Shown here: positions 52,707 through 61,007 of the stretch, piece after piece
Numbering within the stretch: the first letter of the stretch is position 1
How the letters are laid out: each line of letters opens with the position of its first letter
Source of the DNA: Gemmatimonadaceae bacterium
Lineage (GTDB): Bacteria; Gemmatimonadota; Gemmatimonadetes; Gemmatimonadales; Gemmatimonadaceae
Length of the DNA stretch: 64,000 nt
Direction of reading: 5' to 3'
Assembly (NCBI GenBank): GCA_035533755.1
Contig: DATLTC010000067.1
Location: 82,321 to 146,320, forward strand
Notes under the pieces: generated by a model
What the model was told of the DNA's origin: nothing
What the model saw: the letters and a program-made list of their open reading frames with translations, nothing else
Databases searched by the model: none
Made by a program: the position numbers and the translations under genes

Positions 52707-53216
52707 TCAGACGTTCTCCGCGTCCCCGCCGGCGGCGGACGTGCCCGCCAGGTCCAGCGTGTACCGGCAATACTGCTGGTCCGCCCGGTAGCCCACCGAC
52801 TCGTACACGCGCCGCGCGGCGCGATTGCCGCGCGCCGTGAGCAACTCGATGTAGCTGGCCCCGCTCCCCGCCGCCATCGACCGCGCCGCCCCCAGCAGCA
52901 GATGCCCCACCCCCTGCCGCCGGCAGTCCGGACGCGTGTAGAAATCGTTCAGCACCCACATCCTTGCCATGCGCAGCGACGAGAAGCTCGGATACAGCTG
53001 CACGAACCCCACCGCCCGCTCCGCCGCGCCGCTGCCCTCCAACGCCATGAGGATCAGCGACTCCTCACCGCGAATGCGCTCCAGCAGAAACTCGTGCGCC
53101 CGGCGCGAGTCGGTGGTGCATCCGTAGAACTCCCGGTACGCCGAGAACAGCTCCGCCAGAGCCGGGAGATGCGCGCGCGTCGCGCGCACGATGCGAATGT
53201 TGGCGAGGTCAACCAT
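52707..53216 (-). CDS. GNAT family N-acetyltransferase
   Basis: A 169-aa acetyltransferase. After IRIVRATRAHLPALAELF it has the acceptor-side strand VGFVQLYPSFSS, LNDFYTRPDCRRQGVGHLLL with the acetyl-CoA pyrophosphate loop R-R-Q-G-V-G, and ELLTARGNRAARRVYESVGY. The ATG at 53216 starts MVDLANIR; an earlier in-frame start at 53249 adds only 11 poorly conserved residues. Substrate unknown. Confidence 0.85.
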   Translation of the reverse strand: MVDLANIRIVRATRAHLPALAELFSAYREFYGCTTDSRRAHEFLLERIRGEESLILMALEGSGAAERAVGFVQLYPSFSSLRMARMWVLNDFYTRPDCRRQGVGHLLLGAARSMAAGSGASYIELLTARGNRAARRVYESVGYRADQQYCRYTLDLAGTSAAGGDAENV

Positions 53217-53311
53217 ATGCGTGGGAATCGGAGTCCGAACCGCTGCCACCCAGGGCGCCGCAAGGCAAAGCGCCCCGCCACCGGATCGCCGATGACGGGG
53301 TGCCTGCTCAC

Positions 53312-53335
53312 TGCCTACCGCCTACTGCCTACTGC
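53312..53335. repeat. heptameric tandem repeat TGCCTAC
   Basis: Three contiguous units (TGCCTAC, CGCCTAC, TGCCTAC) plus a partial fourth, preceded by the related TGCCTGCTCAC, in the gap between the cupredoxin stop and the GNAT start. Read on the other strand this is (GTAGGCA)n. A similar CCTACC-type array lies at 17341-17372. Confidence 0.6.
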
Positions 53336-53344
53336 AATCCGCCG

Positions 53345-53860
53345 TTACTGCACCGTGATCTGCGCGACCATGCCCATCGCGAGGTGCGGCGTGCAATAGT
53401 ACTTGTACAGACCGGCCGGAACGCCCGCGAACGACACCGTGTAGCTGTCGTTGGGGTTGATCGTCATCGGCGCGGTGAGCGGCGCCGTGGAGTTCTGCAT
53501 GTTGGCCGTGAGCTGCGATACGGCGGCGCTCGGGATGCTGTCCGCCCAGAACGTCACGTCGTGTGGGCCGCCCGACACCATGATGAACTTCACCGCGTCG
53601 CCCACCTTGATCGTCAGCGCCTTGGGATCGAAGCGATAGCCCTGCGCATCGCCGATCATCTTCACTTCCCACGTCTTGCCCGTGGGCGCCATGTACGTGG
53701 CGCTGCCCGCTGCGGGCGTCGCTGTAGCCGCAGGCGCCGCGGCAGGCGCGGCAGCCGTCGTATCAGTCTTCGTGGCGGCACCCTTGTCGCCACCGCCGCA
53801 TCCCACGATCACCAGCGACAGCGCGGCCGCAGCCGCGGCCAGTCCAAAACGAACCTTCAT
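53345..53860 (-). CDS. cupredoxin-domain lipoprotein 1 (plastocyanin/azurin-like)
   Basis: A 171-aa lipoprotein (lipobox LSLVIVGC). A Thr/Ala/Pro-rich linker (about 25-50) connects to a blue-copper fold with the type-1 ligand set: His in GGPHDVTFW, then Cys-His-Met in YYCTPHLAMGM. The loop C-T-P-H-x-x-M-G-M resembles plastocyanin. It likely carries electrons at the outer face of a membrane. The ATG at 53860 has GGGGAGGGC upstream. It is monocistronic by position. Confidence 0.88.
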   Translation of the reverse strand: MKVRFGLAAAAAALSLVIVGCGGGDKGAATKTDTTAAAPAAAPAATATPAAGSATYMAPTGKTWEVKMIGDAQGYRFDPKALTIKVGDAVKFIMVSGGPHDVTFWADSIPSAAVSQLTANMQNSTAPLTAPMTINPNDSYTVSFAGVPAGLYKYYCTPHLAMGMVAQITVQ

Positions 53861-54016
53861 TTCAATGCCCTCCCCAGGGTTGAACGGGCCGGTAGGCCCG
53901 ATTGGCACCGGCGTGCAGCAATCCGATTAGATTGGAGCACACAGGTCATCTCAGCCTTAGTAATCTAACGATCGGCGGCGCCTGGCGCCGCACGGCCGCA
54001 CCCAGTTCTCCCGTCG

Positions 54017-55855
54017 ATGCACCAGCCGGCCTCAGACCCGGAAAAATCTAGCGGTCGCGCGCTCGCAGGCCAACGGATCCGCCGCCTCCTCGTGGCGGGC
54101 CAGATCGGCTGGGACGAATTCGTCCGGTGGTTCAACGCCAGGGAGTTCAGCGAGAATTCGGTCCTCCTCGGCTTTGCCGTGGCCGTCGGCATCCTGGCCG
54201 CGCTGGGAGTGGTGGGCTTCTACGAGGGCATCGACCTCGCCTACAACGTGTTCTACCGTTGGCCGAGCAGGTACGTATCGCCGGTCACCGTGCAGACGTA
54301 CCGGCCGGTCATCACCGCCCTGGGCTTCGCCGGCGCATGGTGGATCATGCACCGCATTGGCCACGACCACGACGGCATGAACGTGCCCGACGTGCAGCTC
54401 GCCGTGGTGCGCCGCGGCGGGTACATCGCGTCCCGGCCCGCCCTGGCCCGCACCGCGGCCAGCGCCGTGACCCTGGGCAGCGGCGGCTCGGCGGGCAGCG
54501 AAGGGCCGGTGGTGGTGCTCGGAGCCGCCATCGCCTCCTGGCTCGGACGCCGGTTCCGCTTCGAGCCGCGCCGCGTCACGGTCCTCGTGGCGTGCGCCAC
54601 GGGCGCCGCGATCAGCGCCGCCTTCAACGCGCCGCTCGCCGGCGCGTTCTTTGCCCTCGAAGAAACACTCGGCGCGCTCTCCGGCGCCGCATTCGCCCCC
54701 GTGGTGGTGTCGAGCGTGGTGGCCGCCGTGGTGTCGCGCGCCGTGTTCGGCAACCATCCGGCGTTCGCCGTCCCGCAAGAGTACGGCTATGGACGGGTGA
54801 GCGAGGTGCTGGTGTTCTTCCCACTGCTCGGGGTGATCATCGGTATCGTGGGGGCCGGCTTCGTGCGCGGCTATTTTCGCGCCGGCGAGATCGTCGCGCG
54901 ACTCAAGCTTTCGCCGGCGATGACCGCCGCACTCGGCGGCCTGCTCGTGGGCATCCTCGTGTCGATCTCGCACGGACGGCTGGCAGGATACGGACACCTG
55001 GCCATGCGCGTGAGCGTGTTCGGCCAGCTCACCTGGTACGCCCTGCTCGCGCTGGCCATCGGCAAGATCCTCGCCACGAGCATCACGCTGAACTCCGGCG
55101 GCTCGGGCGGCGTTTTCACGCCATCGCTGTACATCGGCGTGGCCACCGGGGGCGCCGTGGGCAGTGCCCTCGCCGCGGCCTGGCCGGCCGGAGGGCTCCA
55201 CCCCGAGGCCTACGCCATGGTGGGCATGGGCGCGATGATCGCCGCCGCCACCGACGCGCCCATCACGGGCATCCTGCTGGTATTCGAGATGACCAATGAC
55301 TACGCGATCATGCTGCCGCTCATGCTCACGGTGGTGATCGCGCACGTCGTGGCCCGGCGCATCGAGCCGGACTCGCTCTACACGGGATGGCTGCGCCGGC
55401 GCGGCGAACGGCTGGAGCACGGCACCGACCGCGACGCGCTGGCCGGATTGCGCGTGGCCGACGCCTACGACCGCGCGGCGGCGGTCCTCGCCGAGGGCGC
55501 CGTGATGCTCGATTTTCTGCACACGCTGGGCCGGGGCGACCAACTGGTGTTCCCCGTGGTCGACGACGAGCGGCGCCTGATCGGCGTGGTGGCGTTGGCG
55601 GACCTGGGCGAGGTGGCGGCCAACTCCGGCAACCTGGCCCAGCTCATCCTGGCGGCGGACCTGGCGCGCCCCACCGAAACGGTGACGCCGCAGGACTCAC
55701 TGCTCGACGCCGTGCGGAAGATGGGCGTGCGGGGCGCCGACGCCGTGCCCGTGGTGGACGGCCCGGCCGGCGCCTACCTGGGCCTGATCACGCGCAGCCA
55801 GGTGCTCAGCCTGTACGAGCGCGCGGTGACCAGATCCCGGATGGAAGCGAACTAG
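54017..55855 (+). CDS. ClC-type chloride channel/antiporter with CBS domains
   Basis: A 612-aa ClC protein. The pore motifs are GSGGSAGSEGPVVVLG, where the canonical GSGIP is replaced by GSGGSAG while the gating Glu of G-x-EGP is present, then NAPLAGAFFALEE, SGGSGGVFTPSLYIG and the F/Y region ATDAPITGILLVFEMTND. Two CBS domains (about 470-605) end the protein and may bind nucleotides. The external Glu suggests Cl-/H+ exchange. Its stop overlaps the convergent HemQ stop by 3 bp. Confidence 0.9.
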   Translation: MHQPASDPEKSSGRALAGQRIRRLLVAGQIGWDEFVRWFNAREFSENSVLLGFAVAVGILAALGVVGFYEGIDLAYNVFYRWPSRYVSPVTVQTYRPVITALGFAGAWWIMHRIGHDHDGMNVPDVQLAVVRRGGYIASRPALARTAASAVTLGSGGSAGSEGPVVVLGAAIASWLGRRFRFEPRRVTVLVACATGAAISAAFNAPLAGAFFALEETLGALSGAAFAPVVVSSVVAAVVSRAVFGNHPAFAVPQEYGYGRVSEVLVFFPLLGVIIGIVGAGFVRGYFRAGEIVARLKLSPAMTAALGGLLVGILVSISHGRLAGYGHLAMRVSVFGQLTWYALLALAIGKILATSITLNSGGSGGVFTPSLYIGVATGGAVGSALAAAWPAGGLHPEAYAMVGMGAMIAAATDAPITGILLVFEMTNDYAIMLPLMLTVVIAHVVARRIEPDSLYTGWLRRRGERLEHGTDRDALAGLRVADAYDRAAAVLAEGAVMLDFLHTLGRGDQLVFPVVDDERRLIGVVALADLGEVAANSGNLAQLILAADLARPTETVTPQDSLLDAVRKMGVRGADAVPVVDGPAGAYLGLITRSQVLSLYERAVTRSRMEAN

Positions 55856-56685
55856 GCGCGCAGTGCCCGGGCCCAGACGTCGGGCGCGGCGATCCGGCCC
55901 ACATAGAAGTTCCCGAATTCGCCGTACTTCGCGCTCGCCTCGTCGAACCGCATCTCGCTCACGATCTTCTTGAACTCCAGCGGATCGGCGGCGAACAGGG
56001 TCACCGCCCACTCCCACACGTCGAGCCCGATCGACCCGCTGATCACCTGCAGCACGCGCCCGGCGTACTTGCGACCGGTGAGGCCGTGCCACTTCATCAG
56101 TTCGCTGCGTTCGTCGATGGGCAGCGCGTACCAGTTCTGCCCGGTCTCGCGCTTCTTGTCCATGGGATACACGCACACGTACGGCATGCGTTCGCCCGGC
56201 GGCAGCGGATACAGCCGCCGCTGCACGTGTTCGGTGGCCAACTCGGCGTCCACGCGCTTCTTCAGCTCCTCCTTGTAGACGTCGTCCCCCACCTTGCCGC
56301 CCCGCGCCACGGCGTCGCGCGCCAGCTGCGCCGTCAGATAATACAGCCCGGCCTCGGTGACGCTGAGAAAGAACTCCACCGGCGTGAGAAAGTCCGCCAG
56401 GCGCGTCTGCGCCACGCGGGCTTGCGCGGCTCCCACGGCGTCGAGCGTGGGCCGGAAGTGCATCACCAGCACGTCGGCTCTCGACCCGACGAGGGGCGCG
56501 AGCGCGCTCCACCCATCCGCGCCGTCGCCTCCGGCAAGCTCGGCCATCACGGCGGCGAACTCGCGCCATGCGGCATCGAACTCCGCGTCGGGCAGCCGGC
56601 GCAGCGCCGCGCGATCCACGGCGAACGCCTGCTGCAACACGTACCAGCCCTCGAGCGTCTCGGGCGCCAACGCCTGCGCGGGCAT
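55852..56685 (-). CDS. hemQ: coproheme decarboxylase HemQ (ChdC)
   Basis: A chlorite-dismutase-fold protein of 277 aa that makes haem b from coprohaem. The key blocks are YPMDKKRETGQNWYALP, with the catalytic Tyr, LMKWHGLTGRKYAGRV, with the proximal His, and VISGSIGLDVWEWAVTLF. The Arg of chlorite-degrading enzymes is not in its usual context, supporting the decarboxylase assignment. ATG at 56685 overlaps the aminotransferase stop (TGATG). Its presence implies the coproporphyrin-dependent haem pathway. The rest of the pathway is not in the window. Confidence 0.88.
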   Translation of the reverse strand: MPAQALAPETLEGWYVLQQAFAVDRAALRRLPDAEFDAAWREFAAVMAELAGGDGADGWSALAPLVGSRADVLVMHFRPTLDAVGAAQARVAQTRLADFLTPVEFFLSVTEAGLYYLTAQLARDAVARGGKVGDDVYKEELKKRVDAELATEHVQRRLYPLPPGERMPYVCVYPMDKKRETGQNWYALPIDERSELMKWHGLTGRKYAGRVLQVISGSIGLDVWEWAVTLFAADPLEFKKIVSEMRFDEASAKYGEFGNFYVGRIAAPDVWARALRA

Positions 56686-57947
56686 CAGGCCAACGCGTGC
56701 AACGCGTGTTTGAGGCGCGGGATCAGCTCCCGCACGTCCTGCGGCGACACGGCCCCCGCCGAGAGCCGGAACCAGCCCGTCTCCTCGTGCTGCCCGAACG
56801 CCTGGAAGGGCACCGCCGCCAGACCCGCCGCATGCAGCAGATACCGGCGAATGGCCTCGTTGCTGCCCAGCACCTCGCCCTCGGGCGTGCGCTTGCCGTG
56901 CAGCGCGAACCGGGCGCTGAGGTAGATCGCCCCCTGCGGCGTGGTGCTCTCCACGGGAAATCCGTCGCCCTTGAGCTGCTCGATGCCACCCGCCAGGAGC
57001 GACAGCCGCTCCTGGATGCCGGCCAGCATTCCGGCGTGATACACCTTGATGTCGTCGGGGGCGCACAGCAACTCGCCGGTGGCCATCTGCTCCGGGCGCG
57101 GCGCCCAGGCGCCGATGTGCGTGAGCAGGTCGGCCATGCTCTTTATCACGTCGGACGGCCCCACGCCCCAGCCCACCCGCAGCCCCGTGGCCGCGAACGC
57201 CTTGGAGATGCCGTCCACGAAGATCGTGTACCTGGCCATCTCCGGCCGCAGACTCACCGGATTCACGTGCCGGCCGCCGCCGAAGGTGAGCATCCAGTAG
57301 ATCTGGTCGTACAACACGTACAGCGGCCGGTCGTCGGGGCCGCGCCGCGCGTTCTCCTCAAGCACCAGATCGCAGATGTCGGCCAGCTGCTCGGCCGAGA
57401 ACATCGTGCCCGTGGGGTTGGACGGCGAATTGAGCGACAGCAGCGTGGCGCCCCGCACCGCCGCCTTCAACATCGCGGCCGTGGGCAGGAAGTTGGTGTC
57501 GGCCCCGCACGCGATCTCCACCGCCTGGGCACCGACGATGCTGGTGTAGTGGTTGTTGTTCCAGCTCGGCACCGGATACACCACGCGGTCGCCCCGATTG
57601 ACCACGGTCTGGAAGATGCCGTGGATCACCGGCCGCCCGCCCGACGTGATCACGATGCCGTCCACCGGGTAGTCGAGCCCGAGCCCGCGCTTGTAGAACG
57701 CCGCCACCGCCTTGCGCAGTTCCAGCACGCCGTTGGACGGCGGATAGTTGGTCTGCCCCTTGGCCACGTAGTCGGCCACGCCCCGCGCCAGCCGCTCGGG
57801 CACCTGGAACTCGGTGGGCGAGAAGTCGCCCACCGTCAGGTTGCAGAGCGGCCGCCCCTGCGCGACGAGCTCGCGCACCTCGGCGGCGATCTTCAGGATC
57901 TCGGACCCCACGAGGCCCTGGGCCAGCTGCGACAGACGCACACTCAT
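56685..57947 (-). CDS. class I/II pyridoxal-phosphate aminotransferase
   Basis: A 420-aa aspartate-aminotransferase-fold enzyme. The markers are NLTVGDFSPTEF, ITSGGRPVIHGIFQ, SLNSPSNPTGTMF, the PLP-partner Asp-Tyr region YVLYDQIYW, the Schiff-base Lys in DGISKAFAATGLRVGW, and the C-terminal Arg in GWFRLSAGAV. The amino-acid substrate is unknown. It sits between an amidohydrolase (ATGA overlap) and HemQ (TGATG overlap), so the three are translated together. Confidence 0.9.
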   Translation of the reverse strand: MSVRLSQLAQGLVGSEILKIAAEVRELVAQGRPLCNLTVGDFSPTEFQVPERLARGVADYVAKGQTNYPPSNGVLELRKAVAAFYKRGLGLDYPVDGIVITSGGRPVIHGIFQTVVNRGDRVVYPVPSWNNNHYTSIVGAQAVEIACGADTNFLPTAAMLKAAVRGATLLSLNSPSNPTGTMFSAEQLADICDLVLEENARRGPDDRPLYVLYDQIYWMLTFGGGRHVNPVSLRPEMARYTIFVDGISKAFAATGLRVGWGVGPSDVIKSMADLLTHIGAWAPRPEQMATGELLCAPDDIKVYHAGMLAGIQERLSLLAGGIEQLKGDGFPVESTTPQGAIYLSARFALHGKRTPEGEVLGSNEAIRRYLLHAAGLAAVPFQAFGQHEETGWFRLSAGAVSPQDVRELIPRLKHALHALA

Positions 57948-59464
57948 CGACTCTTCTCCCCTGCGGTGTTGGCCCTGGCCTGGCGCACCATGGAGCGCAC
58001 GTCAGCCAGGAGTTGATGGTCGTCGAACACGATGCCCTGCTTGATGGTGTACCGCACGCCCCCACGGTGCACGAGCTTGCCGTCCGGACCCGGCACGTCC
58101 ATGCCCAGGGCGTACAGCACCTTCATGTTGTGCAGCGGATTGCCGTCCACGATCGCGAGGTCGGCGTCGAACCCGGTGCGCACCACGCCGGTGCGCGGCA
58201 GCCCCAGCAGCTTGGCGCCGTTGGAGGTGGCGTGCTGGATCACCTCCAGCGGGTGGAACCCCGCCTCCTGCTGCATCTCCATCTCGCGAATCGTCGTGAA
58301 CCCGTACAACGCATAGATGAACCCCGCGTCGGAGCCTACCGTCACGTTGCCGCCGCGCGCCGCGTACTCGCGCACCCAGTGCATCCAGATGCGGTAGTTG
58401 TTGCGCCACATCACCTCGTCGGCGGTGGTCCAGTCGGCCTGGTAGGAGCCGTGGGCGCCGGGGTTCGGCTGGTAGAACTTCAACATGGCCGGCAGCGCGT
58501 AGTCCCTGAACCAGGGTTCGTTCTGCGCCTTGCCCAGATCCCGGTTCGCCTCGTAGATCGCGAACGTCGGGTCCCAGGTCACGTGATGCGCGAGCATGGT
58601 GTCGAGTACCGCCGACAGCCGGGCCGGATCGGCCTGGCGCCAGATGTCGCCGCCCCAACGGAAGCGGTCGGCCTCGTTGTCGTAGTTGTAGTAGTCGGGA
58701 AAGTTCTGCGGGCCCGGCGTGGCCGCGTCGGGAATGCCGTACCAGTGCTCGATGGAGGCCACCCCGAGCTGCGACGCCCGGATGGCGTCGGTCTCCTGGA
58801 TCTTCATGTCGGTGGCGATGGGCAGCCCCAGCTTGTGGGCCTCGTCGGAGATCGCGTCCCACACGTCGGGCCGGTTGATGAACACCTTGAGCCCCTTGCC
58901 GCCGATGGCCTTCACATGGCGGACCTGGGCCCGCACCGAGTCGGGGTACTCCGACTGCACCACCACGTACGGGATGATCGTCGGCGCCGAGATGAGATTC
59001 TCGTCCGAGAGCTTGGCGTAGTGGACGATCGTGTCGGGGCCCTGCATCGAACCGGGATCGCGGATGGTGGTGATGCCGTGGGCGAGCAGCAGCTTGAACT
59101 CGTAGTCGTGCGGCATCGGGATGCCGCCGCGGTCGAACTGGATGTGCGAGTGCACGTCGATGATGCCCGGCATCACGTACATGCCGGTGGCGTCGATCAC
59201 GCGGTCGAAGTTGCCGCCGTCCAGCGTGGGCATGGCGCTCCCCGACTCGGCCACCGGGTGCGCGGCGTACACGCCGGTGATCGTCTTTCCCTCGACGACG
59301 ATGTCCACCGGGCCGCGCGTGGGGTTGCCGGCGCCGTCGATGAGCAGCGCGTTGCGGATGAGCAGACGATGGTAGCGCACGCCGCTGGAGGGCGAGTAGG
59401 TCTGGGCGCCGGCCGTGCACACGAAAGCCAACGCGCCGGCGAGCGCGATGAGGGAGGAACGCAT
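57944..59464 (-). CDS. secreted amidohydrolase (metal-dependent, imidazolonepropionase-like)
   Basis: A 506-aa protein with signal peptide (IALAGALAFVCTAGAQ). The metal-binding HxH is in IIDVHSHIQFD, the carbamylated-Lys region is in KGLKVFINRPDVW, further ligands are in IEHWYG and the Asp in TVGSDAGFIYAL. The C-terminal beta-sandwich resumes with GVVRTGFDADLAIVDGNPL. Such periplasmic amidohydrolases cleave dipeptides or cyclic amides. It is the first gene of the amidohydrolase-aminotransferase-HemQ operon. Confidence 0.88.
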   Translation of the reverse strand: MRSSLIALAGALAFVCTAGAQTYSPSSGVRYHRLLIRNALLIDGAGNPTRGPVDIVVEGKTITGVYAAHPVAESGSAMPTLDGGNFDRVIDATGMYVMPGIIDVHSHIQFDRGGIPMPHDYEFKLLLAHGITTIRDPGSMQGPDTIVHYAKLSDENLISAPTIIPYVVVQSEYPDSVRAQVRHVKAIGGKGLKVFINRPDVWDAISDEAHKLGLPIATDMKIQETDAIRASQLGVASIEHWYGIPDAATPGPQNFPDYYNYDNEADRFRWGGDIWRQADPARLSAVLDTMLAHHVTWDPTFAIYEANRDLGKAQNEPWFRDYALPAMLKFYQPNPGAHGSYQADWTTADEVMWRNNYRIWMHWVREYAARGGNVTVGSDAGFIYALYGFTTIREMEMQQEAGFHPLEVIQHATSNGAKLLGLPRTGVVRTGFDADLAIVDGNPLHNMKVLYALGMDVPGPDGKLVHRGGVRYTIKQGIVFDDHQLLADVRSMVRQARANTAGEKSR

Positions 59465-59557
59465 GAGGGGACCCGGGGGCGGAGGGTGAGGACGGCATTC
59501 GGAAAATGCGCAATCCGGGCCCGCGATGGAAGCGGCGGCGGCCGCCGCGCCAAATGT

Positions 59558-60430
59558 CTACCGCGCCGAGGCCGGCCGAGCCATGAACCGCATCACCGCC
59601 CGTGCCGACCCGTACACGTCGCGGGCCGACAGGCGCCGGCCGGTGGTGCTGAAGAAGCCGTAGCCGCGACGCTCCAGGCCGGCCAGCAGGTCGCGGGGGC
59701 GAACGCCGCGCTGCTCCAGCAGATCCAGGTGAAATTCCAGCAGCAGGATGGGCGGGTGCTCGGCCAGCAGGCGCTCGGCGCCGGCCAGCGCCTGGTCCTC
59801 GAACCCCTCGATGTCGATCTTCACGACCTCGGGGCTCACCCCCAGCCGGTCGCATTCGGCGTCGAGGGTGGTGAACTCCACGGGGATCGCGGCGGCGGGA
59901 GTTGGCGCGTCGCCGAACGCGATCAGCCCGTTGCCATCCACGTACCCGGCCACGCGACACGACCGGTCGCCAATCGCGTTGGCGCTCAGCACCAGCCGGT
60001 CGTCGAGACCATTGAGGGACCGGATCTGGGCCGCATCGCGCCGGAGCGAGGGCGACGGCTCGTAGCTGATCGCGCGGTTCCGCGGCGACGCCAGGCAGAA
60101 CAGTTCGGACAGCAGCGACTTGTGGCCGCCCACGTCGAACAGGAGCCCGCCCGGCTCGCGCGCCACCTGGAGCAGGTTGGCGATCTCATCCATGGATTCG
60201 CCGTTGTCCACCAGATGGTACCGCACGTCGGGCAGCGCGCTGGCCGGCACCCGCAGCTCCACCGAGCCGTTCACCGTCACGATGCTGCCGCCGGCCGCCT
60301 CGTGGATGGCCGCGCGCAGCGCCGAGCGCGCGGGGACGAAGCCGTACAGGCGCCCGCGCAATGGACGTTTGATGAATTCCGGGAGGATGCGCCGGAACCG
60401 ATCGCGGAGCCCGCGCGACAGGAACATCAT
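59558..60430 (-). CDS. FkbM family methyltransferase
   Basis: A 290-aa SAM-dependent O-methyltransferase. SAM motif I is LLFDVGGHKSLLSEL, followed by AISYEPSPSL, and the FkbM hallmark VVKIDIEGFEDQAL. FkbM enzymes methylate hydroxyls on glycans or natural products. The N-terminal 80 residues are basic (RDRFRRILPEFIKRPLRGRL) and may bind membrane. It is 25 bp after the cupredoxin gene on the same strand, perhaps by chance. Confidence 0.85.
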   Translation of the reverse strand: MMFLSRGLRDRFRRILPEFIKRPLRGRLYGFVPARSALRAAIHEAAGGSIVTVNGSVELRVPASALPDVRYHLVDNGESMDEIANLLQVAREPGGLLFDVGGHKSLLSELFCLASPRNRAISYEPSPSLRRDAAQIRSLNGLDDRLVLSANAIGDRSCRVAGYVDGNGLIAFGDAPTPAAAIPVEFTTLDAECDRLGVSPEVVKIDIEGFEDQALAGAERLLAEHPPILLLEFHLDLLEQRGVRPRDLLAGLERRGYGFFSTTGRRLSARDVYGSARAVMRFMARPASAR

Positions 60431-60455
60431 GCGCGGCGACTCCGCCGGACGGACG

Positions 60456-60929
60456 TCACTGGGCGCTCACCGCGGACGGACTCAACACCACCAGCTGGCC
60501 GTGCATCATCGGCAGGTGAGCCGGGATGGCGCACGCAAAGTCGTAGATCCCGGGCGCCCGGGCCACGTAGGTGGTGTCCACCACCGTCTGGCCCGGCAAC
60601 TTCACGAACAGATCGTGCAGCACGAAGTTGTGTTCGTCGTCTTCCGGATTCACGAAGTGAAAGTGGATCGTGTCGCCGGCCACGACGGTGATCGTGCTCG
60701 GCTCGAAGCCGTACACCTCCTTGCCGTCGAGCACTCCGCCCTTGGCAAAGTCCTTCTTCAGGAATGGCAGGACGCCGGCGTCTTCCTTGACCATCAGCGC
60801 CACGGTGGTCACCGTCACGTAGCGCGCGTGCGGTGCGTAGGCCGGAGGGGGCGGCGCCTTCGGCTCCGCGGCGCAAGCCGTGAGCGCGGCGGCAACGAAC
60901 ACCATGAGAACGGGACGGACGGACGGCAT
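60456..60929 (-). CDS. cupredoxin-domain lipoprotein 2
   Basis: A 157-aa lipoprotein (lipobox VAAALTAC) with a cupredoxin fold: VVAGDTIHFHFVNP, the first His in DDEHNFVLHD, and the copper loop Cys-x-I-P-A-His-x3-Met in FACAIPAHLPMMHG. The first strand is replaced by an unusual acidic/basic segment (ALMVKEDAGVLPFLKKDFA). Likely an electron carrier or copper-binding protein on the periplasmic face. The Mg2+ ATPase gene is 78 bp upstream. Confidence 0.85.
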   Translation of the reverse strand: MPSVRPVLMVFVAAALTACAAEPKAPPPPAYAPHARYVTVTTVALMVKEDAGVLPFLKKDFAKGGVLDGKEVYGFEPSTITVVAGDTIHFHFVNPEDDEHNFVLHDLFVKLPGQTVVDTTYVARAPGIYDFACAIPAHLPMMHGQLVVLSPSAVSAQ

Positions 60930-61007
60930 GATCGCGCTTCCGGATCTGGACGAGACAACACTACCCTCGGGACGCGTACAGACAAGGCCGCCTGCCGGCC
61001 GCCGGCG

